DNA of 34,704 nucleotides from Clostridia bacterium (GTDB lineage: Bacteria > Bacillota > Clostridia > Oscillospirales > CAG-272), in contig JAFTKJ010000030.1 of the NCBI GenBank assembly GCA_017453305.1, forward strand, positions 1 through 34,704. The letters run 5' to 3'. The notes beneath the pieces were generated by a model. It was not told the DNA's origin. It did no database searches and saw nothing but the letters and a program-made list of their open reading frames with translations. Shown here piece by piece: positions 18,551 to 26,577 of the stretch. Each line of letters starts with the position of its first letter. The stretch's first letter is position 1. The position numbers and the translations under genes are program-made.

Positions 18551-19119
18551 GTATGAAGGAATGGAAAAAAGAGCTGACACGACACGTAGGCTACAATCTG
18601 GCGGTGCTTTTGTGCATGCTTCTTGCGCTGTTTTGCGCTGTGATGTCCCTGCTCTCCTTGTTTGGAATGAACCGTGGCGGAGGCATTGAGGTCAAGGAGC
18701 GGTTTGAGGTCTCCTCCTCGGCGCTGGACGCGACCTACGAGAATAACGTTGCACAGATCAGCGGATATCTGGTCAATTCCGGTAACGAAAAGGTGGTCGT
18801 CGACCGCGTGACCGTTGTGGTTGGTGACGGCAAAGCGCGCGAGGAGATCGAGCTGGAGGGCTTTACGCTCTATCCGCGCCTGCCGCAGGAGGTGTTTTTC
18901 GAGTGGAAAACGAGCTTTTATTTCGACTACGTCCACTCGGTTACGGTGGAGCACGATGGCTATGCCGAGAGAATTGCAAACAGCTCGGCGGATTGGGAGT
19001 TCAACCCCAACGTGATGCTGTACGCGGTGCTTTGCATGATTTCCGCTTTTGTAGGTGTCTTTTTTGCAAAGAAGCGTTTTTATCGCTGGCAAGAGGATCA
19101 AATGGCGTCACGTGCTTGA
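18547..19119 (+). CDS. Small bitopic-like membrane protein, unknown function
   Basis: About 190 residues with one hydrophobic segment near the N-terminus (about 16-40) and another near the C-terminus (about 157-175), enclosing a predicted beta-rich domain of about 110 residues that should lie outside the membrane. The start at 18547 overlaps the GH43 stop (ATGA); a second ATG at 18553 is also possible. It is the last gene before a terminator. I do not recognise the family. Confidence 0.7.
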   Translation: MSMKEWKKELTRHVGYNLAVLLCMLLALFCAVMSLLSLFGMNRGGGIEVKERFEVSSSALDATYENNVAQISGYLVNSGNEKVVVDRVTVVVGDGKAREEIELEGFTLYPRLPQEVFFEWKTSFYFDYVHSVTVEHDGYAERIANSSADWEFNPNVMLYAVLCMISAFVGVFFAKKRFYRWQEDQMASRA

Positions 19120-19130
19120 TTTTTTAAGCA

Positions 19131-19166
19131 AAGAGGCTGAGTTCGATGGAACTCAGCCCTTTTTAT
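19131..19166. terminator. Bidirectional terminator between the nagA operon and the DUF11 gene
   Basis: A 10-bp stem (19135-19144 with 19149-19158) with a GATG loop and T5 on the plus strand; upstream A residues allow a T-run on the minus strand after the DUF11 gene. Confidence 0.85.
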
Positions 19167-19183
19167 TGGGAGTGAAATTGCGT

Positions 19184-20035
19184 TCAGATCGTTCCGCTGA
19201 CGGTTAAGGTTGCGGTGCCGGGAGTAACCGTCCAAGCACCCTGCGCGTTTTGCGTATAGGTCGCCGCAGGCACGGTGATCACACCGGGCACGGTTGCAAA
19301 TTGCCCGTCGGTTGCCACGTAGGTGTAACCGCTTCCTTGCGCGAGGGGCGTGCCGTTGAGTGTGACAACGGGATCGGAGAGGACGGGATCAAAGGTGTCG
19401 GTGACGGTGACGTTGGCACTCGCGTCAGCGGCAGTGTTGCCGTAGTTCTGAATGACGAAGGTGTAGGTCACGATGCCGTTCTCAGTCACGGGAACGGGGG
19501 TGATGCTCTTGGTAATGGTCAATTCGGGCGCGTTCAAGGGCGTTACCGTTTCGCTGACGGTCAGCGGCGTGGGAATGCCGTTTCCGCTGACGGTGGCGGT
19601 GTTGACGATGCTGTCGGTCTCGCCCAAGGGGGCGAATTGATTGACACGCGTCTCGTAAACGAGCACCATGTTGCCGTTTGCGGGGATGGTGATGCCCTCA
19701 AAGGTCAGGGGTGGACCGACGGTAACCGTGGGAGCCGCCTGCAGAACGCCGTTGATATACAGCTTTACCGAGCCGTCCACGTAGGTCAGGGGATAGAGGG
19801 TCTCTGTGCCGAGCGTGTACGCACCGAGGTTGTCGCTGACGGTAACGCCGCTTGTGGGGGTGCCGCCTGCGTTGACTGCACTGATGACGTAGGTCACGCC
19901 ATCGCCCTGCGTGTAGGTGTTCACCACCGCATTTTTATCGGCGGAGAGTACCTCAAGAATTTCGCCGACTGCCACGTTGGAGTTGACGACCGAGTTGTTG
20001 TATGATAATTGCGCTTGGTTTGTAAATTGCGCCAT
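19184..20035 (-). CDS. DUF11-repeat protein without a signal peptide
   Basis: The 283-residue product begins MAQFTNQAQLSYNN and carries two beta-sandwich DUF11 (TIGR01451-type) repeats, about residues 30-130 and 165-283, with typical TYVISAVNAG and YTFVIQNYGN motifs. DUF11 repeats usually occur in exported surface proteins, yet this one has no signal peptide or membrane anchor. The start at 20035 was chosen because AAGGAG lies 6 nt upstream; the longer upstream frame runs back through the neighbour's terminator. Conserved as a short stand-alone protein in gut Clostridia to my recollection. A spore-coat or cytoplasmic structural role is possible but unproven. Confidence 0.75.
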   Translation of the reverse strand: MAQFTNQAQLSYNNSVVNSNVAVGEILEVLSADKNAVVNTYTQGDGVTYVISAVNAGGTPTSGVTVSDNLGAYTLGTETLYPLTYVDGSVKLYINGVLQAAPTVTVGPPLTFEGITIPANGNMVLVYETRVNQFAPLGETDSIVNTATVSGNGIPTPLTVSETVTPLNAPELTITKSITPVPVTENGIVTYTFVIQNYGNTAADASANVTVTDTFDPVLSDPVVTLNGTPLAQGSGYTYVATDGQFATVPGVITVPAATYTQNAQGAWTVTPGTATLTVSGTI

Positions 20036-20120
20036 AGGATCTCCTTTGCTTGCTTTTTTGATTTTGAGGCTGAAGTAAGCCTCATTCAAAGCATATGCGG
20101 CAGAGCGCGTCCGGGTGATG

Positions 20121-20168
20121 AAAAAAGACAAGGGATAGGTCACGTGCTGCGGCACGCGGCATATCCCT
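20121..20168 (-). terminator. Terminator after the SpoIIQ-like gene
   Basis: On the minus strand GGGATA (20162-20167) pairs with TATCCC (20132-20137), with an inner GTGC stem, and is followed by a T-rich run from the A6 at 20121-20126. Confidence 0.7.
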
Positions 20169-20175
20169 TTTTGCA

Positions 20176-20904
20176 TTATTTTCCGAGCTCGGATTCGTAA
20201 ATGGAGTCCTCGGTCAGGGTGGAGAGGACGGATTTGCTGAAATATTCCAGCGGATCCACCTGCAAGCCCTTTACGGTCATTTCCATGTGCAGGTGCGGCT
20301 CCTCCGCAATTTCCAAAAGTGCGGTGTCACCCACGCTTCCAAGCAACTGTCCTGCGGCTACCTCGGCGCCTACGGTGATCCCTTCGCCCAGCTGCTTTGC
20401 AAGGTTTTTGTAAACGGTGACGCAATCACCGGTATGAGAGATCGCTACGCACCAACCCATCATGGGATCCTCCCAGATCTGTGCCACCGTACCCTCTGCA
20501 ACGGCGCATACGGGGGCTGCCTCCTCGGTGGCAATGTCAATGCCAAGGTGTACGCGATAATCGTTCATGGTAGGGGAAAAGACCTGCGTGTCCACGCTGT
20601 GCTTTTTGGAGAGCGTGCCGGAGACGGGAAGTGCCAATTCGGGAATGGCGTTGTTGTAGGTTGGCTCACTGTCGGTGTCGGTACTTGGCTGTTGTGTATC
20701 GGATGGGGATTCGACGGTGGTGTCGGTGGGGGTGTCAAGCGGTGGATCCTTCTTTGCACGGTTGGCGATTGCGGTAATGGCAAGCACCACGGAGAGGGAG
20801 AGCAGTACCACGATGGCACAAAGGTAGACCGCGCGGTTGACACGGATCTGCTTGAGCTTTTGCAGGAATGCGGATTCCTTTCGGTTGTTTGGATGATTGG
20901 ACAT
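20176..20904 (-). CDS. SpoIIQ-like membrane-anchored M23 peptidase
   Basis: A 242-residue protein with a basic N-terminus, one membrane segment (about residues 28-50), a Ser/Thr/Asp-rich linker and an M23 (LytM) domain. The zinc site is complete: HLGID and the C-terminal HLHME. SpoIIQ is made in the forespore and helps engulfment through its partner SpoIIIAH; clostridial SpoIIQ proteins keep the catalytic His residues that B. subtilis lost. The start at 20904 has AAAGGAG upstream. A forespore-type promoter motif at 20981-21010 fits. spoIIIAH is not in the window, so the name is an inference; a vegetative M23 protein is the alternative. Confidence 0.7.
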   Translation of the reverse strand: MSNHPNNRKESAFLQKLKQIRVNRAVYLCAIVVLLSLSVVLAITAIANRAKKDPPLDTPTDTTVESPSDTQQPSTDTDSEPTYNNAIPELALPVSGTLSKKHSVDTQVFSPTMNDYRVHLGIDIATEEAAPVCAVAEGTVAQIWEDPMMGWCVAISHTGDCVTVYKNLAKQLGEGITVGAEVAAGQLLGSVGDTALLEIAEEPHLHMEMTVKGLQVDPLEYFSKSVLSTLTEDSIYESELGK

Positions 20905-20980
20905 TTTTGATTCTCCTTTGGTATGATGAAAATTGCTTTTGCGCGGAATGAAAAGGGAAGTGCCGCGCGTCTTGCTGTCA

Positions 20981-21010
20981 TTATTTTTGCCTTTTGTGGG
21001 CGATTTATGC
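20981..21010 (-). promoter_or_regulatory. Possible sigma-F/sigma-G-type forespore promoter
   Basis: On the minus strand GCATA (21006-21010), a 14-bp gap, then GGCAAAAATAA (20981-20991) resembles the GYATA and GGnnAnAnT elements of forespore promoters. No good sigma-A promoter was found for this gene. Spacing is one base shorter than I expect for the class. Confidence 0.4.
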
Positions 21011-21193
21011 AATCAAGGCAATATTTTTGTGAAATGACACAAATTTTTCACCAAGTCTTCAAATGAGACTGCAATATTTTTACATCCGTTCATTATGTAT
21101 TCATATATTTATGATAGAATAATATTTGTATTAAAATTTATTGAGGGAATATTTGCACCAACGCAAATGATTCGGAAAGGATAGCGAATTCCT

Positions 21194-22291
21194 ATGATAA
21201 AAATTGAGCATCTTGTAAAAAACTACGGTACGACTTGTGCCGTTGACGACATCAGCTTTGAGGTTGAGGACGGTGAGATCGTAGGTTTTCTCGGCCCCAA
21301 CGGAGCGGGAAAGAGCACGACCATGAATATTTTGACGGGGTATCTTTCCTCCACCTCGGGGAAGGCGTGCATTTCGGGCATCGACATTCTCAGCGATCCC
21401 ATCGGCGCCAAAAAGCTGATCGGCTACTTGCCCGAGCAACCGCCGCTGTATCTGGATATGACGGTGGAGGAGTATCTGAACTTTGCATACGACCTGAAGT
21501 GCTGCAAGCTGGATCGCAAGCCGCACATTGATTCGATCTGCGAGACGGTGAAGATCAAGGAGATGTACCACAAGGTCATCCGCACCCTCTCCAAGGGATA
21601 CCGCCAAAGAGTGGGTATTGCGCAGGCGCTGATCGGCAACCCGAAGGTCATTATTTTTGACGAGCCTACCGTAGGTCTTGACCCCAAGCAGATCATCGAG
21701 ATCCGCAACCTGATCCGCGGTCTCGGTAAGGCGCACACGGTCATTCTCTCCACGCATATTCTGCAGGAGGTACAAGCCGTTTGCGATCGCATCGTCATTA
21801 TCAACAAGGGTAAGATCGTTGCAAACGAAAAGACCGAGAACATTGCAAACGTCATGAGCAACAATCGCCGCTTCAACGTTAAGATCGTCGGTCCGCAAAA
21901 GGACGTTCTCTCTATGCTGCGTTCCACCCAGGGCATCTCTTACGCAGAGCCGCTTGCCGAGCGTGACGGAGATGCGTACACCTACATGATCGAGAGCGAC
22001 GCGGGCATCGATATCCGCAAAAAGCTGTTCTACCAGCTGGTAGAGCGCAATTGGCCCCTGATCGGCATGGAGGCGCTTGGCATGAGCCTTGAGGATATCT
22101 TTATCTCGGTGGTGGACAAGTCCGAGGAAAAGAAGACCCTGGGCGGACAGGAGCGCATTGCTCGCAAGAACCGCAGAGGCGCGCAGGCAAGCAAGCCCGA
22201 AAAGGAGATCGGCGCTACCTTGTTTGCAGATGCGGAGCGTCAAAGAGCCGAGGCTTCTCACAATCAATCCGATGAGTCGGATGATGAATAA
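21194..22291 (+). CDS. ABC transporter ATPase, GldA-like
   Basis: A 365-residue ATPase with Walker A GPNGAGKST (from residue 34), signature LSKGYRQRVGIAQAL, Walker B VIIFDEPTVGLD and H-loop STHI. The nearest named family is GldA of the Bacteroidetes gliding-associated ABC system, though this organism class does not glide; in Clostridia the function is unknown. Residues about 315-365 form a charged tail (KKTLGGQERIARKNRRGAQ and an acidic end) beyond the usual ATPase length. First gene of a five-gene unit; gap to the permease is 58 bp. AAAGGATAG precedes the start. No clear promoter was seen in 21013-21193, which is very AT-rich. Confidence 0.88.
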   Translation: MIKIEHLVKNYGTTCAVDDISFEVEDGEIVGFLGPNGAGKSTTMNILTGYLSSTSGKACISGIDILSDPIGAKKLIGYLPEQPPLYLDMTVEEYLNFAYDLKCCKLDRKPHIDSICETVKIKEMYHKVIRTLSKGYRQRVGIAQALIGNPKVIIFDEPTVGLDPKQIIEIRNLIRGLGKAHTVILSTHILQEVQAVCDRIVIINKGKIVANEKTENIANVMSNNRRFNVKIVGPQKDVLSMLRSTQGISYAEPLAERDGDAYTYMIESDAGIDIRKKLFYQLVERNWPLIGMEALGMSLEDIFISVVDKSEEKKTLGGQERIARKNRRGAQASKPEKEIGATLFADAERQRAEASHNQSDESDDE

Positions 22292-22349
22292 TCTTTGCAA
22301 GGCGTCCTGATACGCAGGACTTATTTTCAAAACAGAAAGGAACTTTTTT

Positions 22350-23120
22350 ATGTTTGCCATCTATCGTAAGGAGATGTCTTCCTACTTCATCAATCCGATC
22401 GGATATATTTATCTGGGAATCTTTTTGGCATTCTCAGCATTGCTGTGCTGCTACACCACCATTGTTTCGGGCAGCTACAGCACCAACACCTACTTTTTCT
22501 ACCTGATCATGTCCTTTGTGATCCTGATCCCGCTGCTGACGATGCGTCTGTTTGCCGAGGAGCGTAAAATGCGCACCGAGCAGATGCTTCTCACCGCGCC
22601 CGTTACTATTACGGGTATGGTGCTTGGTAAGTACCTTGCCGCGCTGACCATGTTTGTCAGCGGCGTGCTGCTCTCCTGCATCAACTTCATTCCGCTTTAC
22701 GTCATTGCCGCCGCCGAGCGCAACGGCACCGAGTATTCCCTGACGCACATCGGTCCCGTAACGGGGCAGATCGTCGGCTCTCTTATTGCCGTCGTTTTGC
22801 TGGGGGCCGCCTTGATCGCCATCGGTACGCTGATCTCCGCGCTCACCGAAAATCAGCTCTCCTCCGCCGTTATCACCATTGGCGTCATTGCCGTGATGGT
22901 GCTTTTGAATGTGTTCAACATGCTGACCGATGCCAACGGACAGCCCCTGATCGGCAGCTACGCGATCCGCTTTGTCATCGATTGGGTTTCGGTGCTCAGC
23001 CGTTACACCGCCTTTAGCAACGGCGTGTTCGATTTTGCGGCGCTGTTCTACTATCTGTCCTTGACCTTTGTATTTCTGTTCCTGACCATCCGCGTGTACG
23101 AAAAGCGCCGTTGGGGTTGA
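22350..23120 (+). CDS. ABC-2 type permease, GldF-like
   Basis: A 256-residue permease with six predicted membrane segments. The MFAIYRKEMSSYFINPIGYI opening is typical of GldF and related ABC-2 permeases, and RLFAEERKMRTEQMLLTAPV matches the conserved amphipathic loop. It should pair with the upstream ATPase. AAAGGAA precedes the start. The next gene follows after 21 bp. Confidence 0.88.
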   Translation: MFAIYRKEMSSYFINPIGYIYLGIFLAFSALLCCYTTIVSGSYSTNTYFFYLIMSFVILIPLLTMRLFAEERKMRTEQMLLTAPVTITGMVLGKYLAALTMFVSGVLLSCINFIPLYVIAAAERNGTEYSLTHIGPVTGQIVGSLIAVVLLGAALIAIGTLISALTENQLSSAVITIGVIAVMVLLNVFNMLTDANGQPLIGSYAIRFVIDWVSVLSRYTAFSNGVFDFAALFYYLSLTFVFLFLTIRVYEKRRWG

Positions 23121-23141
23121 TCGAAGCGGAGGATCGTTTGT

Positions 23142-24686
23142 ATGAGAAAAAAGTTTATCCGAAACAAAAAGGCGCGCTATGCCGCGGTTTCGGTGGCACT
23201 GACGGTCATGGTGATCGTGGTCGCGGTGCTTGCCAATGCGGTATTGACCTCCCTGGTCGAGCGCTATTCGCTGTATGCGTATTTGACGCCGGTGGAGGCG
23301 TTTGACGTTTCCGAGGATTGCTACTCGCTCCTGGAGAATGCGTTTGAGGACGCCAAGGCTCCCACGGTAGAGATTTTGTTCTGCGACCTGGAGGACAACG
23401 TCAAGGCTGACGACAGCCCGAACTACTATCTGTATCACACGGCGATGTCCTTAGCGGAGCGCTTTGACAACGTCAAGGTCAAGTTCCTGGACATCTTTAC
23501 CAATCCTACCCCCGTAAAGCCGTATACCACCAGCACAAATCCGCTGACGGGTGAGGTGATCGAAACTGCGATCATCTCCACCAGCGTGATCGTGGTCAGC
23601 GGCGAGTATCATCGCGTTTACAACTGGATGGAGTTCTACGTGTTTGAGGACGAGACCTCCGGTGAGCCATGGGCGTATAACGGAGAAAAGAAGCTGAGTG
23701 CAGCGCTGATGAGAGCGATCGATACCGATCCTCGCATCGCTTGCCTTTTGAGCAATCACGGCGAGGTCTTTTACGACTACGAGCTGCTGACCCTTCTTGA
23801 CGATGCGGGCTACACCGTGGTGTATATCGACCTTTACAAGGAATCGATCCCCGACAACTGTGATATGATCATCAGCTACAATCCGAATTCCGACCTGATC
23901 ACCGACGATCTTTCCAAGGTTTCCGAAAAGGAGATCTTAGATGAGTTCCTTAAGGAGGACGGGCATTCCTTCTTCGTATTCCTGGAGAACGGAACGCCGA
24001 GCCTGCCCAACTTTGAGGCTTACCTGAAGGAATGGGGCGTGGCGACCGACTACGCGAAAAACGCGACCACCGAGGTTTCCTATCGCTACATGGTGCAGGA
24101 TCAGTCTCAATCCCTGACCTCCGACGGCTACACCATCTACGGTGAGGCAACGCAGTCCGAGGCGGCAAAGGACTTCCTCAATCCCGACGCAAAGTACGTG
24201 GTGTTCAGCAACGCGACTGCGCTGTCTGTCACCTCCGAAGGATATACCGATCAGCACGACGGAACCTACCGCAGCATGAGCGGTGCACGCACGCTGTATC
24301 CGTTGTATTACAGCGGCAACAGCGCACTCTCCTGGGCAAACGGTAAGGTCGTGGACGACGGTCCCTTTATGTTGATGAGCGTGACGGAGCAAAATAACGG
24401 CAACGGTTCTTCTTACGTAGGCGTTGTCAGCTCGGTCAACTTCTCGGCAAAGGAATTTTTGCAGTCTGCCGTATACGATAACGGCGACGTCATGTTCCGC
24501 CTTTTGGACGTGGTGGGAGAGAGAAGTACTCCCGCAGGTCTTACCATCAAGCCCTTTGCATCCTACGATATCAGCACCATTACAACGGCGCAAATGTTGC
24601 GTTGGACGGTGGCTCTTGCTGCAATCCCTGCAGTCGTTACCCTGGCTGTAGGTGTCATCGTGCTGGTCAAGCGCCGTCGCGCGTGA
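23142..24686 (+). CDS. GldG-like auxiliary ABC protein, paralogue 1
   Basis: A 514-residue protein with an N-terminal membrane anchor (about 14-38), a large extracytoplasmic domain matching the GldG/ABC_transp_aux (PF09822-type) family, and a C-terminal membrane segment before the basic KRRRA end. Family features include the VEILFC strand, a Tyr-rich helix and LSNHGE (residues about 203-208). These proteins act with GldF-type permeases, presumably engaging a substrate outside the cell. GGAGG precedes the start. A second GldG paralogue follows after 30 bp. Confidence 0.82.
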   Translation: MRKKFIRNKKARYAAVSVALTVMVIVVAVLANAVLTSLVERYSLYAYLTPVEAFDVSEDCYSLLENAFEDAKAPTVEILFCDLEDNVKADDSPNYYLYHTAMSLAERFDNVKVKFLDIFTNPTPVKPYTTSTNPLTGEVIETAIISTSVIVVSGEYHRVYNWMEFYVFEDETSGEPWAYNGEKKLSAALMRAIDTDPRIACLLSNHGEVFYDYELLTLLDDAGYTVVYIDLYKESIPDNCDMIISYNPNSDLITDDLSKVSEKEILDEFLKEDGHSFFVFLENGTPSLPNFEAYLKEWGVATDYAKNATTEVSYRYMVQDQSQSLTSDGYTIYGEATQSEAAKDFLNPDAKYVVFSNATALSVTSEGYTDQHDGTYRSMSGARTLYPLYYSGNSALSWANGKVVDDGPFMLMSVTEQNNGNGSSYVGVVSSVNFSAKEFLQSAVYDNGDVMFRLLDVVGERSTPAGLTIKPFASYDISTITTAQMLRWTVALAAIPAVVTLAVGVIVLVKRRRA

Positions 24687-24716
24687 TGAAAATCCCGAAG
24701 AAAGGAAAGAATTGAA

Positions 24717-26519
24717 ATGAATAACGGAAACGGATGGGGGCGCAAGCTCCGTCACGGCTCCGCCTCGTTGGGAATCTGCGCCGCGGTCATTGCGGCGGTG
24801 TTGCTGTTGAACGTTGGTATGACGGCACTTTGCAACGGTCGGCTTTGGTATATCGATCTGACCCCCGAGGTTCCTTATAACGTCTACGAGGAAAAGGAAA
24901 CCATCAAAAAATACAGCGGCTTGTATACCCTGATGGATGAAACGGTCGATTATCTGGACTATATCATCGACGAGGCAAACAAGACCCGTGAGGAACCGGT
25001 GCAGGTAGATATCATCTTCTGCGCAGAGCCGGATATTTTGAAGCAAAAGGATTCGATGCGCTACGTGTATTACACGGCGCTGAATCTGCAAAAGAAGTTC
25101 CCGGACACCATTAAGGTCTCCTATCGCGACGTGTGGAGCAACCCTTCGTCGGTCGATATGTACCGCAGCACCTCTTACTCTAACATTTATCAAAGCAACA
25201 TCATCGTTGCCAGCGGATCCGAGTACCGCGTCAGCACGGTGCGCTCTTACTATACGTACGATTCGGAGAGTGCCGGTGACGTGCCCGTGGCTTACAATGG
25301 GCAAAAGCAGTTCGTCAAGCAGATCCTTGACGTTACCGGAGCGGAGGCGCCCATCTGCGCTTTGACGGTCAACCACGGCGAGCCCTTTGCCAATCTGGAC
25401 CTTGCGGACAGAGAAAATTGGGAAGAGTACGGCGAATTTATGAACGTGATTGAGGGCGCGGGATATGAGATCCAATTCATCGACCTGGAAAAGGACGAGA
25501 TCCCCGAAAACTGCCGCCTGATCATTACCTTTGACCCGCAGACCGACTTTGTCAGCGCCTTTGGCAACGACGCGGTTGAGGTTGCGGAAACCGTCAAGCT
25601 GGATCGCTTCCTGGCACAATCCTACTCCTATATGGTCTTTATGGATGCCGATACGCCCGCAATGCCCAATCTTGAAGAGTATTTGAGATTTTGGGGAATT
25701 GAGTACCTGCGTGCCGAGGGCAAGAACGAAAGCGGCGAGACCGTGACCGGTAACTACGTGGTGACCGATGCACTCAACGCGCTGGACGGAACGGGCAACA
25801 CCTTTGTTGCACAGTACCCTGTAGGAAAGGGCTCCGGTGCTGCAGCGCTGGACGATATTATTTCCTCTACTGTCTCTCCCAAGGTGATCTTCGGCAACGC
25901 TATTCCGATTGCGTTTTCCTCCAACTACGACCGTGCATACGTCATGGAGGATACCAAAAACGGTGTGCCTGCCTACAGCTACGGCACCTACAGCAACAAC
26001 GGTTGGATGCGTACGGTGTTCGACATGTTCCATGCCGGAACCGATGAGTCCAGAGCAAACTACACCGTGCAAGCAAACGGTGAGATTCTTAAGGATCAAA
26101 GCGGTGCACCTCTTGGCGGTGCGGACATCTTTAACGTCATGACCCTCTCTGCCGAAAAGCGTACCGTTGCCGAGGGTATGGGATATACCAACGTCAACAA
26201 GATCTCGCACGTGTGCGCAGTTGGTTCTACCGAGTTTGCAAAGGATGCGGTGCTTGCAAGTACCTCTTACGGCAACACCGATGCACTGCTTGCGGTCCTG
26301 CGCTACATGGGCAAGGAGGTCAACCCCGTGGGCTTGAGCTTCCTGGCTTTGAGCTCCACCGATATCGGTACCGATTACCACAAGACGACCGATGAAAGCG
26401 GCGCAACGCAGGTAAATTCCGCAATTATCGTGACCACGGTAGCTTTGACGGTGATCCCCGCCCTGGCAATGATCATTTCGGGCGCGGTCATTCTGCTGAG
26501 AAGACGTGTCCGCCATTGA
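24717..26519 (+). CDS. GldG-like auxiliary ABC protein, paralogue 2
   Basis: A 600-residue paralogue of the preceding protein with the same plan: N-terminal anchor, extracytoplasmic GldG-type domain and C-terminal membrane segment ending LLRRRVRH. Matching motifs are DIIFC (compare EILFC), TVNHGE (compare LSNHGE) and the later FMDADTPAMPNLEEYL (compare FLENGTPSLPNFEAYL). It is about 85 residues longer, with most extra sequence in the middle. AAAGGAAAG precedes the start. Two GldG genes in one operon suggest a heteromeric auxiliary complex; this is inference. Confidence 0.82.
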   Translation: MNNGNGWGRKLRHGSASLGICAAVIAAVLLLNVGMTALCNGRLWYIDLTPEVPYNVYEEKETIKKYSGLYTLMDETVDYLDYIIDEANKTREEPVQVDIIFCAEPDILKQKDSMRYVYYTALNLQKKFPDTIKVSYRDVWSNPSSVDMYRSTSYSNIYQSNIIVASGSEYRVSTVRSYYTYDSESAGDVPVAYNGQKQFVKQILDVTGAEAPICALTVNHGEPFANLDLADRENWEEYGEFMNVIEGAGYEIQFIDLEKDEIPENCRLIITFDPQTDFVSAFGNDAVEVAETVKLDRFLAQSYSYMVFMDADTPAMPNLEEYLRFWGIEYLRAEGKNESGETVTGNYVVTDALNALDGTGNTFVAQYPVGKGSGAAALDDIISSTVSPKVIFGNAIPIAFSSNYDRAYVMEDTKNGVPAYSYGTYSNNGWMRTVFDMFHAGTDESRANYTVQANGEILKDQSGAPLGGADIFNVMTLSAEKRTVAEGMGYTNVNKISHVCAVGSTEFAKDAVLASTSYGNTDALLAVLRYMGKEVNPVGLSFLALSSTDIGTDYHKTTDESGATQVNSAIIVTTVALTVIPALAMIISGAVILLRRRVRH

Positions 26520-26577
26520 TCGGAACGCCAAGTCCTCAGAATGCCAGATTTCATAGGAAGGAACACGAAAAAGACGA

